Positions 28,631-35,136 of a DNA stretch of 64,000 bases are shown here, piece after piece. Numbering within the stretch: position 1 is the stretch's first letter; the number at the start of each line of letters is the position of its first letter. The stretch lies in assembly GCF_030177935.1 (NCBI RefSeq), contig NZ_CP089974.1, forward strand, positions 1,364,001-1,428,000, given 5' to 3'. The stretch comes from Moraxella haemolytica (lineage in GTDB: Bacteria > Pseudomonadota > Gammaproteobacteria > Pseudomonadales > Moraxellaceae). The notes below the pieces were generated by a model. It had not been told where the DNA came from. It worked only from the letters and a program-made list of their open reading frames with translations, and searched no databases. A program made the position numbers and the translations under genes.

Positions 28631-28875
28631 AACCCAAAAAAACCCACCAAATCACCGTCCACCTTTCCGAAGAGTGCCACACTGTCATCGGCAGACTGGC
28701 GGACGAATGTAATTTGTCAAAGTCAGAATGGCTTTGCCGTCTCATTGAAGACGATCTGCGGGACCGCTACCATCGTGCTTATCATGCCATGCAAGTGCTG
28801 TCATTGCTAGAGAACGATGAGATTGTTGCGAGCGGTGAGAACCGATACAACCCAGATAAGGATTATCCACTATGA
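28627..28875 (+). CDS. Small phage protein, ribbon-helix-helix-like
   Basis: 82 residues. The N-terminal part, HQITVHLSEECHTVIGRLAD followed by NLSKSEWLCRLIEDDL, has the beta strand plus two helices of Arc/CopG-type proteins, so DNA binding is likely. The C-terminus is a short acidic tail. It overlaps the Cro-like gene by four bases and the next gene by four. In a lambdoid early operon it would be a regulator, but its target is unknown. Confidence 0.6.
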   Translation: MKPKKTHQITVHLSEECHTVIGRLADECNLSKSEWLCRLIEDDLRDRYHRAYHAMQVLSLLENDEIVASGENRYNPDKDYPL

Positions 28876-29099
28876 CAGATGTTACAGGGCAATGTGCCAC
28901 TCTGCTTGCTCATCTACGACAAGCACCCATCACCCACAAAGAAGCGGTGCAGAAGTATTTCATCATGGGGTTTTTAGCACGCATCAGCGAGCTAAGACAG
29001 ATGGGGCACGCCATCAAAGACCGCTATGAGACATCGCCCACAGGGGCAAGATATAAAGTGTATTATTTAGAAGGAGAATCATCAGATGCTCGCATTTAA
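28872..29099 (+). CDS. Phage helix-turn-helix domain protein (75 residues)
   Basis: The sequence LLAHLRQAPITHKEAVQKYF followed by MGFLARISELRQMGHAIKDR matches the short winged-helix type common in phage early regions (HTH domain of the PF14090 kind), in which the pattern of splitting by rule-like HTH and then ARIxxLRxxGHxI is typical. It ends with a beta hairpin (ARYKVYYLEG). It probably regulates early genes. Overlaps both neighbours. Confidence 0.65.
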   Translation: MTDVTGQCATLLAHLRQAPITHKEAVQKYFIMGFLARISELRQMGHAIKDRYETSPTGARYKVYYLEGESSDARI

Positions 29100-29505
29100 T
29101 CGCCCAACTTGCAATCTACAAGCCCAAGAACAGCTCATATCAGATGCCATCGCCAGCGGCGTGCCTATAACCATTCTGCCAGATTATACGCCAAAGCCAC
29201 GCCCAGCCCACAGCGTCAAATCATGGAAAGTGATGGACCTACCCAAGCCCAAACTCATCAAAAAAACGACCGAAAAATCAAAGTGTCATCATGCGAGCAA
29301 GACCCGAAGACAAGAACTGCTTAAATATCTAAAAACAGTCCATATCATGACAGCCATCCAAGTTCGGGATAAATTTGGCTACGCCAACCCAGGCAAGGTC
29401 ATCGCAAGAATCAACAGTCAGCACGACAGACCCATCATCGCTATCGAAAGATTTGGCAGAGCGGCAAACAATCACCCAGCAATACTCTACCGCTACATAG
29501 GCTAA
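29086..29505 (+). CDS. Hypothetical early phage protein (139 residues)
   Basis: No family was recognised. The N-terminal 70 residues are polar with several Pro and Lys. The C-terminal part (RQELLKYLKTVHIMTAIQVR, then a Gly/Asn turn and a basic helix, then HPAILYRYIG) could be a winged helix that binds DNA. It overlaps the preceding gene by 14 bases and ends four bases before the replication gene, so it may assist replication or transcription. Confidence 0.55.
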   Translation: MLAFNRPTCNLQAQEQLISDAIASGVPITILPDYTPKPRPAHSVKSWKVMDLPKPKLIKKTTEKSKCHHASKTRRQELLKYLKTVHIMTAIQVRDKFGYANPGKVIARINSQHDRPIIAIERFGRAANNHPAILYRYIG

Positions 29506-29509
29506 TCGT

Positions 29510-30490
29510 ATGAACTTTTATAATTTCCACATCAACGATTTTAACGCCGCCACGCGCCACCTGTCGCACCTAGAACGGTCGTTCTATCGCGATCTGATAG
29601 ACATGTACTACGACACCGAAAAGCCCATTACGGGCGATTTGGTGGCGTTGTGTCGCCGTCTTGCCATACGCACCGATGACGAGCGTCAAGCATTGCAAAA
29701 TGTGCTGGACGAATTTTTCACGCTCAAAAATGGCAAATACCGCCACGCTCGCATCGACCGAGAAATCAAGCATTACCAGCACCGCCACACCGAGCGTAAC
29801 GACCGTAACGAAAAAGTAACGGAGCGTAACGAAAAAAATAACGGCAATAGTAACGAAAAAAGTAACGCCACACCGTTATCAAACGCCCAGCGACAAGCCC
29901 GCCACCGCCAAAAAGCCAAAATGCTTGAAACCCTTAAGAATAAAGGCGTAAAGATGGCAAAGGGGGCGACTTTTGACGAGATTTTGACCGCCTATAATCG
30001 TGTAACGAATGCCCCTGCCGTAACGGAGCGTAACGCAAAAAGTAACGGCAAAAGTAACGCTATAACCAATAACCAAGAAATATATATATTAGCTAGCTAT
30101 GAGCAGGAGAAAAATTTTGAAAAAAACAATGCAAAAAATCAAAAACCAACGCCTAAGGTCAAAACACCGACAACGCCAGATCCGACATTTGCGTTCAGTC
30201 AAGCCCAAATCGACACTTGTAGAGCAAAACAGCTAGACATCAATCAGATATTCACCAAGTTCACAGAGTTCTACACCGCTCGTGGTTTTCGCTGTACCGA
30301 CACCACTTGGAGTCGCCTGTTTGACAACTGGGTCGCCCAAGAACGCCTACCAGATACCACAGGCACTACCCCAGATGCTGCCATAGGCACAGGCTCGGTT
30401 ACACCAACAGGCGAAAGCTACACGGATTATCTCGCTAGAATCCAAGCAGAAAACCGAGCCTTTGCCATCGAGCATGGCATGCTCAACTAG
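29510..30490 (+). CDS. DUF1376/YdaU-type replication protein
   Basis: 326 residues. The N-terminal domain (about 1-90: NFYNFHINDFNAATRHLSHL, ERSFYRDLIDMYYDTEKPI) is DUF1376, as in YdaU of Rac and many phage replication proteins. A low-complexity linker (about 93-195) is rich in Asn, Arg, Glu and Ser and is encoded by repeated GTAACG. The C-terminal part (QAQIDTCRAKQLDINQIFTK, FRCTDTTWSRLFDNWVAQE) resembles the DNA-bound ends of lambda-O or DnaT-like proteins. It probably opens the phage origin and loads the host helicase. Confidence 0.75.
   Translation: MNFYNFHINDFNAATRHLSHLERSFYRDLIDMYYDTEKPITGDLVALCRRLAIRTDDERQALQNVLDEFFTLKNGKYRHARIDREIKHYQHRHTERNDRNEKVTERNEKNNGNSNEKSNATPLSNAQRQARHRQKAKMLETLKNKGVKMAKGATFDEILTAYNRVTNAPAVTERNAKSNGKSNAITNNQEIYILASYEQEKNFEKNNAKNQKPTPKVKTPTTPDPTFAFSQAQIDTCRAKQLDINQIFTKFTEFYTARGFRCTDTTWSRLFDNWVAQERLPDTTGTTPDAAIGTGSVTPTGESYTDYLARIQAENRAFAIEHGMLN
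29796..30059. repeat. GTAACG iteron clusters, candidate phage replication origin
   Basis: Eleven exact GTAACG copies in two groups: 29796, 29805, 29816, 29826, 29850, 29862 and 30002, 30020, 30030, 30042, 30054. Most are 9-12 bases apart, about one helical turn. They lie inside the replication protein gene, like the iterons inside lambda O. An AT-rich stretch (about 30076-30125) follows, suited for unwinding. Confidence 0.6.
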
Positions 30491-30499
30491 GAGCTAATC

Positions 30500-30667
30500 A
30501 TGCGAGTGTATCTAAACCCCGCCACAGACCAGACCGCCGTCATCAACAGCGACAAGGCAGACAAAGACGGCAAAATCTGGGTAGAAATCAACAACGCCCT
30601 GCCAACCAAAATGAGCTATGACGAATTTATCACAAAATTTACCAGTATCGGAGAGTTAAAATCATGA
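30500..30667 (+). CDS. Small phage protein (55 residues)
   Basis: Starts MRVYLNPATDQTAVINSDKA and ends with a short helix (SYDEFITKFTSIGELKS). AGGAG stands upstream, and the stop overlaps the next start as ATGA, which supports translation. No family recognised; it reads as a small alpha/beta phage protein. Confidence 0.55.
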   Translation: MRVYLNPATDQTAVINSDKADKDGKIWVEINNALPTKMSYDEFITKFTSIGELKS

Positions 30668-31071
30668 AATTATTAACACCACAGGAAGCATTACAAGCCA
30701 TCATTGATGGTAAGAAAGTTGAAATCAGAGGCGTTATTGACTCGCAGAACAGCGGTTGGAAACCTCTCAATGAACATGAAATCCATATCAGGGTACTAAC
30801 CAATGGTTTGTTTATTTTCCGCTTAGCTAAAGAAATGATTACCATCAATGGTGTAAGTTTTCCGAAGCCTGATAGTGAGCCGTTAGAAATTGGTCAAGAA
30901 TACTTTGTTTGCGATATCGTATCAAAAGGGTTTTATGACATCTTTGAGTGGGAGAATCGTAAGCTAGACCAAGACTTTCTAAAATACGGAATGATTCACT
31001 TAACCAAAGAAGACGCCATTGCACACGCAAAAGCACTGATTAAACTTAGCGGAGGAACTATTGATGAGTGA
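30664..31071 (+). CDS. Hypothetical phage protein (135 residues)
   Basis: Begins LLTPQEALQAIIDGKKVEIR and has two repeats of beta structure (GWKPLNEHEIHIRVLTNGLF; EIGQEYFVCDIVSKGFYDIF), ending in a helix (TKEDAIAHAKALIKLSGG). The beginning is like small phage proteins that modulate base or host factors, but there is no firm family. It is coupled to both neighbours by overlaps. Confidence 0.55.
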   Translation: MKLLTPQEALQAIIDGKKVEIRGVIDSQNSGWKPLNEHEIHIRVLTNGLFIFRLAKEMITINGVSFPKPDSEPLEIGQEYFVCDIVSKGFYDIFEWENRKLDQDFLKYGMIHLTKEDAIAHAKALIKLSGGTIDE

Positions 31072-31261
31072 CAAACCAAAAGATACCCTTGAACGCTTAT
31101 GCGATGAGTTTCTCGAACGGGAAAAAAGTTACGCAGATGTAGAATGGGCAAAAGGTATCAGTGTAGGTACTAACTTGTTCAACAGAAAGGATAAGTTGCA
31201 TATTAGAGTTATTGTTCAACGAGAGCCATTTGATGACTTGGAGGGGCAAATAAATGATTGA
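31064..31261 (+). CDS. Small acidic phage protein (65 residues)
   Basis: The ATG at 31064 has GGAGG upstream within the previous gene; a TTG one codon earlier is less likely. The sequence begins SDKPKDTLERLCDEFLEREK and has many Asp and Glu. It overlaps the previous gene by 8 bases and the next by 8. No family was recognised. Confidence 0.5.
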   Translation: MSDKPKDTLERLCDEFLEREKSYADVEWAKGISVGTNLFNRKDKLHIRVIVQREPFDDLEGQIND

Positions 31262-31652
31262 CATTGCCATCGCTTTATATGTGATTTCTCTTTTATCCAA
31301 TGCAGCTGAAATTGCAAAAACCATATTATTCATTTCGATGTGTGCTTTGATAGGTACACCGTTTGGTTTTTCGGCGTACCACAATATGCACCACTCAACA
31401 CAGGAAACCATAAAACCATTGGTAGTCAAAGCAATCAAGATTTTTGTTGTTACTTGCTTTGCTCCGTCAGTGCTTGCAGTCGCACTCATTCCCAGCGAGC
31501 GAACAATGTACATGATTGCTGGGCTGTATGCCAGCGATAAAGTTATCAGTTCTGTCGCTGATTCAGAAATCGCAAAACAAGCAGAACGCACATTATTAGC
31601 CAAGCTACAAGAGCTTGAAAAAGAATACTTAAAGCAAGGAGAACAGCCATGA
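31254..31652 (+). CDS. Prophage membrane protein (132 residues)
   Basis: Two or three hydrophobic helices: IAIALYVISLLSNAAEIAKT, ILFISMCALIGTPFGF and VVTCFAPSVLAVALIP, followed by a cytoplasmic coiled helix (AERTLLAKLQELEKEYLKQG). It is in the early operon, not in the lysis module, so a role in exclusion or in membrane events early in infection is possible. No family was recognised. SD GGAGG lies upstream. Confidence 0.55.
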   Translation: MIDIAIALYVISLLSNAAEIAKTILFISMCALIGTPFGFSAYHNMHHSTQETIKPLVVKAIKIFVVTCFAPSVLAVALIPSERTMYMIAGLYASDKVISSVADSEIAKQAERTLLAKLQELEKEYLKQGEQP

Positions 31653-31822
31653 CCCATGACAGCTTGCAATTTTTCGTTTGGGGGCTATTTTTCTGGCTGG
31701 TAGTACTAACCTACCAGTATTATAAAGTGCTCAATGACATTACAGCCATATATATCCACATTAAACACCTGCTAAGAAACCAGCAAACAAACCGAATTCA
31801 CATCATCAAGGAAAAACTATGA
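31649..31822 (+). CDS. Small single-span phage membrane protein (57 residues)
   Basis: One hydrophobic helix (FFVWGLFFWLVVLTYQYYKV) near the N-terminus, followed by a basic amphipathic part. It is coupled to the genes on both sides by ATGA overlaps and has AAGGAG upstream. With the previous gene it forms a pair of membrane proteins in the early operon. No known family. Confidence 0.55.
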   Translation: MTHDSLQFFVWGLFFWLVVLTYQYYKVLNDITAIYIHIKHLLRNQQTNRIHIIKEKL

Positions 31823-32073
31823 AAAATCATCACAACCACCGCCCACCCCAAACCCCCAAGCGTGGGCAAATCTGGTCGCCAAAAGATGCCGCCCACCACG
31901 ATGTCATCATTGCAGACACCGCCCCAGATCGTGTGTATCTGCAATATGTGGACAGCCCAGAATTCACCTTCACGATGGACAAATCGACATTTTTAAAATA
32001 CTACACATTTCACCGTCATCATAGGCATATTCCACTACCAAACACCATCTACAATGAACCATTTTTTGCCTAA
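31819..32073 (+). CDS. DUF4222-like phage protein (84 residues)
   Basis: A His- and Pro-rich start is followed by PKRGQIWSPKDAAHHDVIIA and then DRVYLQYVDSPEFTFTMDKS, which resembles the small barrel of DUF4222-type phage proteins (RGQIW then a V-rich strand pair). Function is unknown. It is the last gene of the rightward early operon. Confidence 0.5.
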   Translation: MKNHHNHRPPQTPKRGQIWSPKDAAHHDVIIADTAPDRVYLQYVDSPEFTFTMDKSTFLKYYTFHRHHRHIPLPNTIYNEPFFA

Positions 32074-32288
32074 TTTGCCGATTTCCGCCATCGCAATCAT
32101 TCGCAATGGCGAAATCCCCCACAAAACAGGTCGTATATGCCGCGCCAAGCCCCTTATTTCGCCATGCTTTGCACCATCCGACCCATACCACCACCGCACC
32201 CATCTTGCCCTGCAATCAAAGCGAGAGATTAAAAAACCGCAGACGACGAGGGCAACCGCACGGCTCGCTGTCGGCAACAAAAAACAAA

Positions 32289-32306
32289 ACCGCCAGCATG
32301 GGCGGT
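32289..32306 (-). terminator. Terminator downstream of the small RHH-type gene
   Basis: ACCGCC / GGCGGT with a 6-base loop; on the minus strand it is followed by TTTTGTTTTTTG. It lies 22 bases after the stop of the minus-strand gene at 32328-32531. Confidence 0.75.
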
Positions 32307-32327
32307 CTTGTGGTGGAAAGACGAGGA

Positions 32328-32531
32328 TTATTGATTGAGGGTTTGGTCGTGGGCAAGTAGAGCAGCTTTGACGGCTTTGGCGACTGAGCCGTAACGCTCC
32401 ACCAGTCTATCCAATGCGGCAAGAGCTTCGGCATCTTTTGGCATAAACTGCACGGTGGTGGAACGCAGAGCCTTGGCGTTGTAATTGGCTTTGGCTCGCT
32501 TGGTGTATTCGGTGTTGGCATAGTTTGACAT
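32328..32531 (-). CDS. Small basic phage protein, possible ribbon-helix-helix regulator
   Basis: 67 residues. After a basic start (NTEYTKRAKANYNAKALR) the sequence STTVQFMPKDAEALAALDRL followed by ERYGSVAKAVKAALLAHDQ has a beta strand and two helices, as in Arc/CopG-like DNA-binding proteins. It has its own promoter side and terminator and lies next to the Ibs/Sib-like locus; it could regulate that locus or the 20-bp palindrome near 32795, but nothing proves this. Confidence 0.65.
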   Translation of the reverse strand: MSNYANTEYTKRAKANYNAKALRSTTVQFMPKDAEALAALDRLVERYGSVAKAVKAALLAHDQTLNQ

Positions 32532-32556
32532 GACAAACTCCTTATGGTAGTATAAT
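32525..32556 (+). promoter_or_regulatory. Candidate promoter of the Sib-like RNA
   Basis: TATAAT at 32551-32556 on the plus strand, with TTGACA at 32525-32530. The 20-base spacing is too long for a normal pair, so the -10 may act alone or with a weaker -35. Transcription would start near 32563, just before the first stem-loop of the antisense RNA. Confidence 0.45.
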
Positions 32557-32562
32557 CAGTAA

Positions 32563-32784
32563 TGTAAGGGGTGGGCGGTGTTTCCAGCCGCCCTGCCGTA
32601 GGTTAAACCCTTAGGCACTTGGTATTAGTACGCTGGAGTACTAATCATTACCAAGACCACAACGATCAGAAGTTTTACCAGAACTTTCATCTCGTTTCTC
32701 CTTACAGGTTGTCGCTGGTTTTGCTTAACAGGTCAGCGAATTAACCTACAAGGCAAGGCTTACTCCCTTGCCTTGTTGTTTGTA
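32563..32784 (+). ncRNA. Sib-like antisense RNA (type I antitoxin candidate)
   Basis: A structured transcript of about 220 bases is suggested. First comes a GC-rich hairpin (GGGCGG 32573-32578 with CCGCCC 32588-32593). Then follows a long hairpin over the toxin's 3' end (CTTGGTA...TTAGTAC CGCTGGA-type loop, GTACTAA...TTACCAAG). The end is a terminator: CAAGGCAAGG 32749-32758 with CCTTGCCTTG 32766-32775 and a T-rich tail. The order and the hairpin over the toxin end match E. coli Sib RNAs. The RNA is fully complementary to the small toxin gene and to its ribosome site. Confidence 0.65.
32625..32690 (-). CDS. Ibs-like small hydrophobic toxin (21 residues)
   Basis: The start at 32690 has AAGGAG seven bases upstream. 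The product starts MKVLVKLLIVVVLVM and ends ISTPAY, then TAA. E. coli Ibs toxins are 18-19 residues with a Lys or Arg near the start, a run of Val, Leu and Ile, and the end ISFSAY, so the match is close over the entire length. Such peptides insert in the inner membrane and depolarise it. Translation should be blocked by the plus-strand RNA. It lies far below normal gene-calling size. Confidence 0.72.
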   Translation of the reverse strand: MKVLVKLLIVVVLVMISTPAY

Positions 32785-32811
32785 TTATATCCTAGCTAGG
32801 ATATAAATCAA
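32784..32811 (-). promoter_or_regulatory. Promoter of the Ibs-like gene with a 20-bp palindromic operator
   Basis: On the minus strand TTGATT (32811-32806), a 16-base spacer and TATAAT (32789-32784). A perfect palindrome, TATATCCTAG / CTAGGATATA at 32786-32805, fills the spacer and overlaps the -10, an ideal place for a repressor. The mRNA would have a leader of about 90 bases that includes the strong hairpin 32749-32775. Confidence 0.75.
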
Positions 32812-32855
32812 GTATTATTTTGGAAAATCCACTCATTTTGGGCGGATTTTTTTTA

Positions 32856-32884
32856 TTGACAAAGCACAAGTGATACGGTATAAA
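32856..32884 (+). promoter_or_regulatory. Near-consensus promoter of the unknown cargo gene
   Basis: TTGACA at 32856-32861, a 17-base spacer, TATAAA at 32879-32884. Transcription would start about 16 bases before the gene. No operator is evident, so expression in the lysogen is likely. Confidence 0.85.
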
Positions 32885-32907
32885 AATTCTTTTTTTCAAG
32901 GATTTTT

Positions 32908-33675
32908 ATGTTGCACATCACACAAGAAAATCAATCAGAACTCATCATCCATATTCAAAATCAACAGCCAATAGAAGTGCTGGATTTTACGCAGTCTATG
33001 GCAAGCTTTGCCTTAGAATACAATCATCACGCCAAGACAGATGATTTTAAGCTCTACATCAAAGAAGTAAAATCAGGCTCAATCATCGCCACACTCGTTG
33101 CCATTGCCCCAACCTTGCTACCCTTTGCTGAACACACGAACAGCATTATAGAATTTGCCACACACCTAAAAAATGCTTTTGAGCGTTTAAAGGGCAAGCC
33201 AAACAACGCCACGCTAGATGCGACCACACTAAACAATTTGTCAAAATTGGTTGAGCCAGTCGCAAAAGACAAGGGGGCAACGCTTAATATTCATACCGTC
33301 AATATCTATGGCGATGTTAAAGACAGCTTTAATGTCAGTAGCCTAGATGCCAACGCCATTCAAAACAATGCACGGCGTGAGCTAGAAAGCCTAAAAGAAC
33401 CCATCGCCACCTACCAAAATAAAGTGGTCTTGTACTTTTCACAGGCTCGAGGCGATAACAAAAAGGGTGATAAGGGCATTATTGAGCTGATCAGCAAAAA
33501 AGAAGTTAAGGTCGCTTTTGGCAGTCAAGCAATCAAAAACCGTATGATTATTGATGTAGATTATAATATTTTTGATAGAGCCTATTTGGTCGATGTTAAG
33601 ATGCAGACAGTCAATGACAAGCCTGTACTCTATACCATCACAGAGTTTTACGAAACCATTGAATTAGGGGATTGA
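32908..33675 (+). CDS. Unknown prophage cargo protein with its own strong promoter (255 residues)
   Basis: No family was recognised. The N-terminal 60 residues look like beta structure (ENQSELIIHIQNQQPIEVLD, FKLYIKEVKSGSIIATLV). A hydrophobic helix follows (IATLVAIAPTLLPFA), then a helical part (NSIIEFATHLKNAFERLKGK) and a C-terminal beta domain from about 155 (NKVVLYFSQARGDNKKGDKG, RMIIDVDYNIFDRAYLVDVK). AAGGA precedes the ATG. With its own promoter between early and late regions it fits the pattern of a cargo gene expressed in lysogens, perhaps for defence or fitness. Confidence 0.7.
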   Translation: MLHITQENQSELIIHIQNQQPIEVLDFTQSMASFALEYNHHAKTDDFKLYIKEVKSGSIIATLVAIAPTLLPFAEHTNSIIEFATHLKNAFERLKGKPNNATLDATTLNNLSKLVEPVAKDKGATLNIHTVNIYGDVKDSFNVSSLDANAIQNNARRELESLKEPIATYQNKVVLYFSQARGDNKKGDKGIIELISKKEVKVAFGSQAIKNRMIIDVDYNIFDRAYLVDVKMQTVNDKPVLYTITEFYETIELGD

Positions 33676-34010
33676 CAAATGACGAATAATGGGGTATGAT
33701 ATGGGGTAAGGTGTCGAAACCTTAATAAACAGCGGTAAAATCGCTCCCGACAGTCTAGCGGTTTTTTATTGCCCAAAATTTCCCCATTTTTTCGTTGCTA
33801 GAATTCCAGCAACGCTCAAAATATAACCGTTGGCGGAATTCCGCCATCGAAAACCGCTCCTAGAATTTCAGGAACGAAAAAGTTATGTTGGGGGTGGTGG
33901 CGAGATAAGGCGAGCAATCGCACGAATAAGCCCAGCCGACTGTTTACGGCTTTCGAACACCCCTAACGCCATATTTGGCAAATTTCGAAAAACTTAAACA
34001 GGAGTTCCTT
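33676..34010 (+). promoter_or_regulatory. Structured leader of the KilA-N antirepressor gene (possible C4-like RNA)
   Basis: 335 bases without a gene. There are three palindromes with GAATT centres: GTTGCT..AGCAAC (33794-33813), TGGCGGAATTCCGCCA (33831-33846, perfect) and TCCTAGAATTTCAGGA (33858-33873). Further hairpin-forming DNA lies at 33895-33970. AGGAAC at 33870-33875 is complementary to GTTCCT just before the KilA-N start. P1-type antirepressor genes are controlled by C4 antisense RNA made from their own leader; position and layout fit, but the match to the C4 consensus was not verified. Confidence 0.4.
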
Positions 34011-34790
34011 ATGAACGCACTTACCATTGCCAACTTTTCTATCCGCACTTCGGACAATCTGTATTCACTCAACGACCTACACCGTTCATCTGGCGGTGAA
34101 AAGCGTCATAAGCCGTCTAACTTTATGGCGAACCAACAAACCCAAGAACTTATCCATGCCATTGAAGAAGAAGGCTCTATTGCCTACCACACCATTCGTG
34201 GTGGCAACACCAAACAACAAGGTACATTTGTCTGCCGTGAGCTGGTCTATGCCTATGCGATGTGGATCTCTGCCAAGTTTCATCTGATGGTCATCCGTGC
34301 GTTTGACGCTCTAAACACAGGGGCGATTCCTTGTCTAGCCAAAACCACCACCGACGACCGCACCGCCCTACGCCAAGCCATTTCTGCCCTTGTCGGTAAA
34401 AAAGGCTTGGGGTATGATGAAGCCTATCGTATGGTGCATCAGTATATGGGCGTTGGTGGTATTGATGAGATTGCCCTTGATGACTTACCAAAGGCGGTAG
34501 AGTATGTGCATCGTCTGACGCTAAGTGGTAGCCATGACGACACACACGCTAGGAATAATGCCTTTTGGCGTACTGTGGGCATGATAGAATACGAGCGTCT
34601 GTGTGAAGACCTAGATGCCATCTCATCTGTCATCACCCGAGCAGGGCAAACGCTAGCCAATCTCAATCGTTCAAAAGCTCTGATTTATGATGCCTTGGCT
34701 GAACAGCGAATGGCTCATCATGGCAAATACGACCGCCAAGTCATCACCGATGAAGCCTATGCTTTCATTGGGCGTGCATATCAACGATAA
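34011..34790 (+). CDS. KilA-N domain antirepressor-like protein
   Basis: 259 residues. The N-terminal KilA-N domain shows YSLNDLHRSSGGEKRHKPSN, FVCRELVYAYAMWISAKFHL and VIRAFDALN; this fold binds DNA. The C-terminal half has a phage antirepressor-like helical region (FWRTVGMIEYERLCEDLDAI). The ATG at 34011 has GGAG upstream; the frame opens 12 codons earlier but without a good start. Such proteins usually inactivate a repressor or change host transcription. The structured leader suggests that expression is tightly controlled at the RNA level. Confidence 0.8.
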   Translation: MNALTIANFSIRTSDNLYSLNDLHRSSGGEKRHKPSNFMANQQTQELIHAIEEEGSIAYHTIRGGNTKQQGTFVCRELVYAYAMWISAKFHLMVIRAFDALNTGAIPCLAKTTTDDRTALRQAISALVGKKGLGYDEAYRMVHQYMGVGGIDEIALDDLPKAVEYVHRLTLSGSHDDTHARNNAFWRTVGMIEYERLCEDLDAISSVITRAGQTLANLNRSKALIYDALAEQRMAHHGKYDRQVITDEAYAFIGRAYQR

Positions 34791-34805
34791 GAAAGAATGG
34801 CAGAC

Positions 34806-35072
34806 CTAAGCCCACTCTGCCAACTCATCGAACATATCTGGTGTGCTGTCATTACTGGGTGTGGGTGGTCGTCTGCCCTGCGGTAATTTGATGGCAGGGT
34901 CTGGGGTGGCAGATGGCGACAGCTCGCCATCGCATTCGCAGTTGTATGTGCCTGTCCAGCCACAGGATAGGTTTTGGCACTGCACCCAGAGGCGGCGTAG
35001 CAAAATGTGTTCGTTGCGACTGGTGCGAATGCGGATGGTTTTTTGTTTGCAATGTGGACAGATCCAAGACAT
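34806..35072 (-). CDS. ogr: Ogr/Delta-type late gene activator (zinc finger)
   Basis: 88 residues. CPHC (5-8) and CQNLSC (32-37) give the C-x2-C ... C-x4-C zinc site of Ogr/Delta proteins, with TIRIRTSRNEHILLRRLWVQ between. P2 Ogr binds TGT..ACA sites about 55 bases upstream of late transcription starts and recruits RNA polymerase through its alpha subunit. Here two identical candidate sites exist, at 42369-42393 and 57012-57036. The tail after residue 48 is Pro-rich and variable. Confidence 0.88.
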   Translation of the reverse strand: MSWICPHCKQKTIRIRTSRNEHILLRRLWVQCQNLSCGWTGTYNCECDGELSPSATPDPAIKLPQGRRPPTPSNDSTPDMFDELAEWA

Positions 35073-35136
35073 GATTTAGCTCCTTATTTTTTTGTTAATT
35101 ATACCACCGATGATTAAGAACTAAGGGGAAAAATGG

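Noticed and set aside
32054-32360. Two overlapping plus-strand open frames (32054-32338 and 32106-32360)
   Set aside because: Odd composition rich in Arg, His, Pro and Thr, no clear ribosome sites, and both run through the terminator of the opposite gene; probably chance frames.
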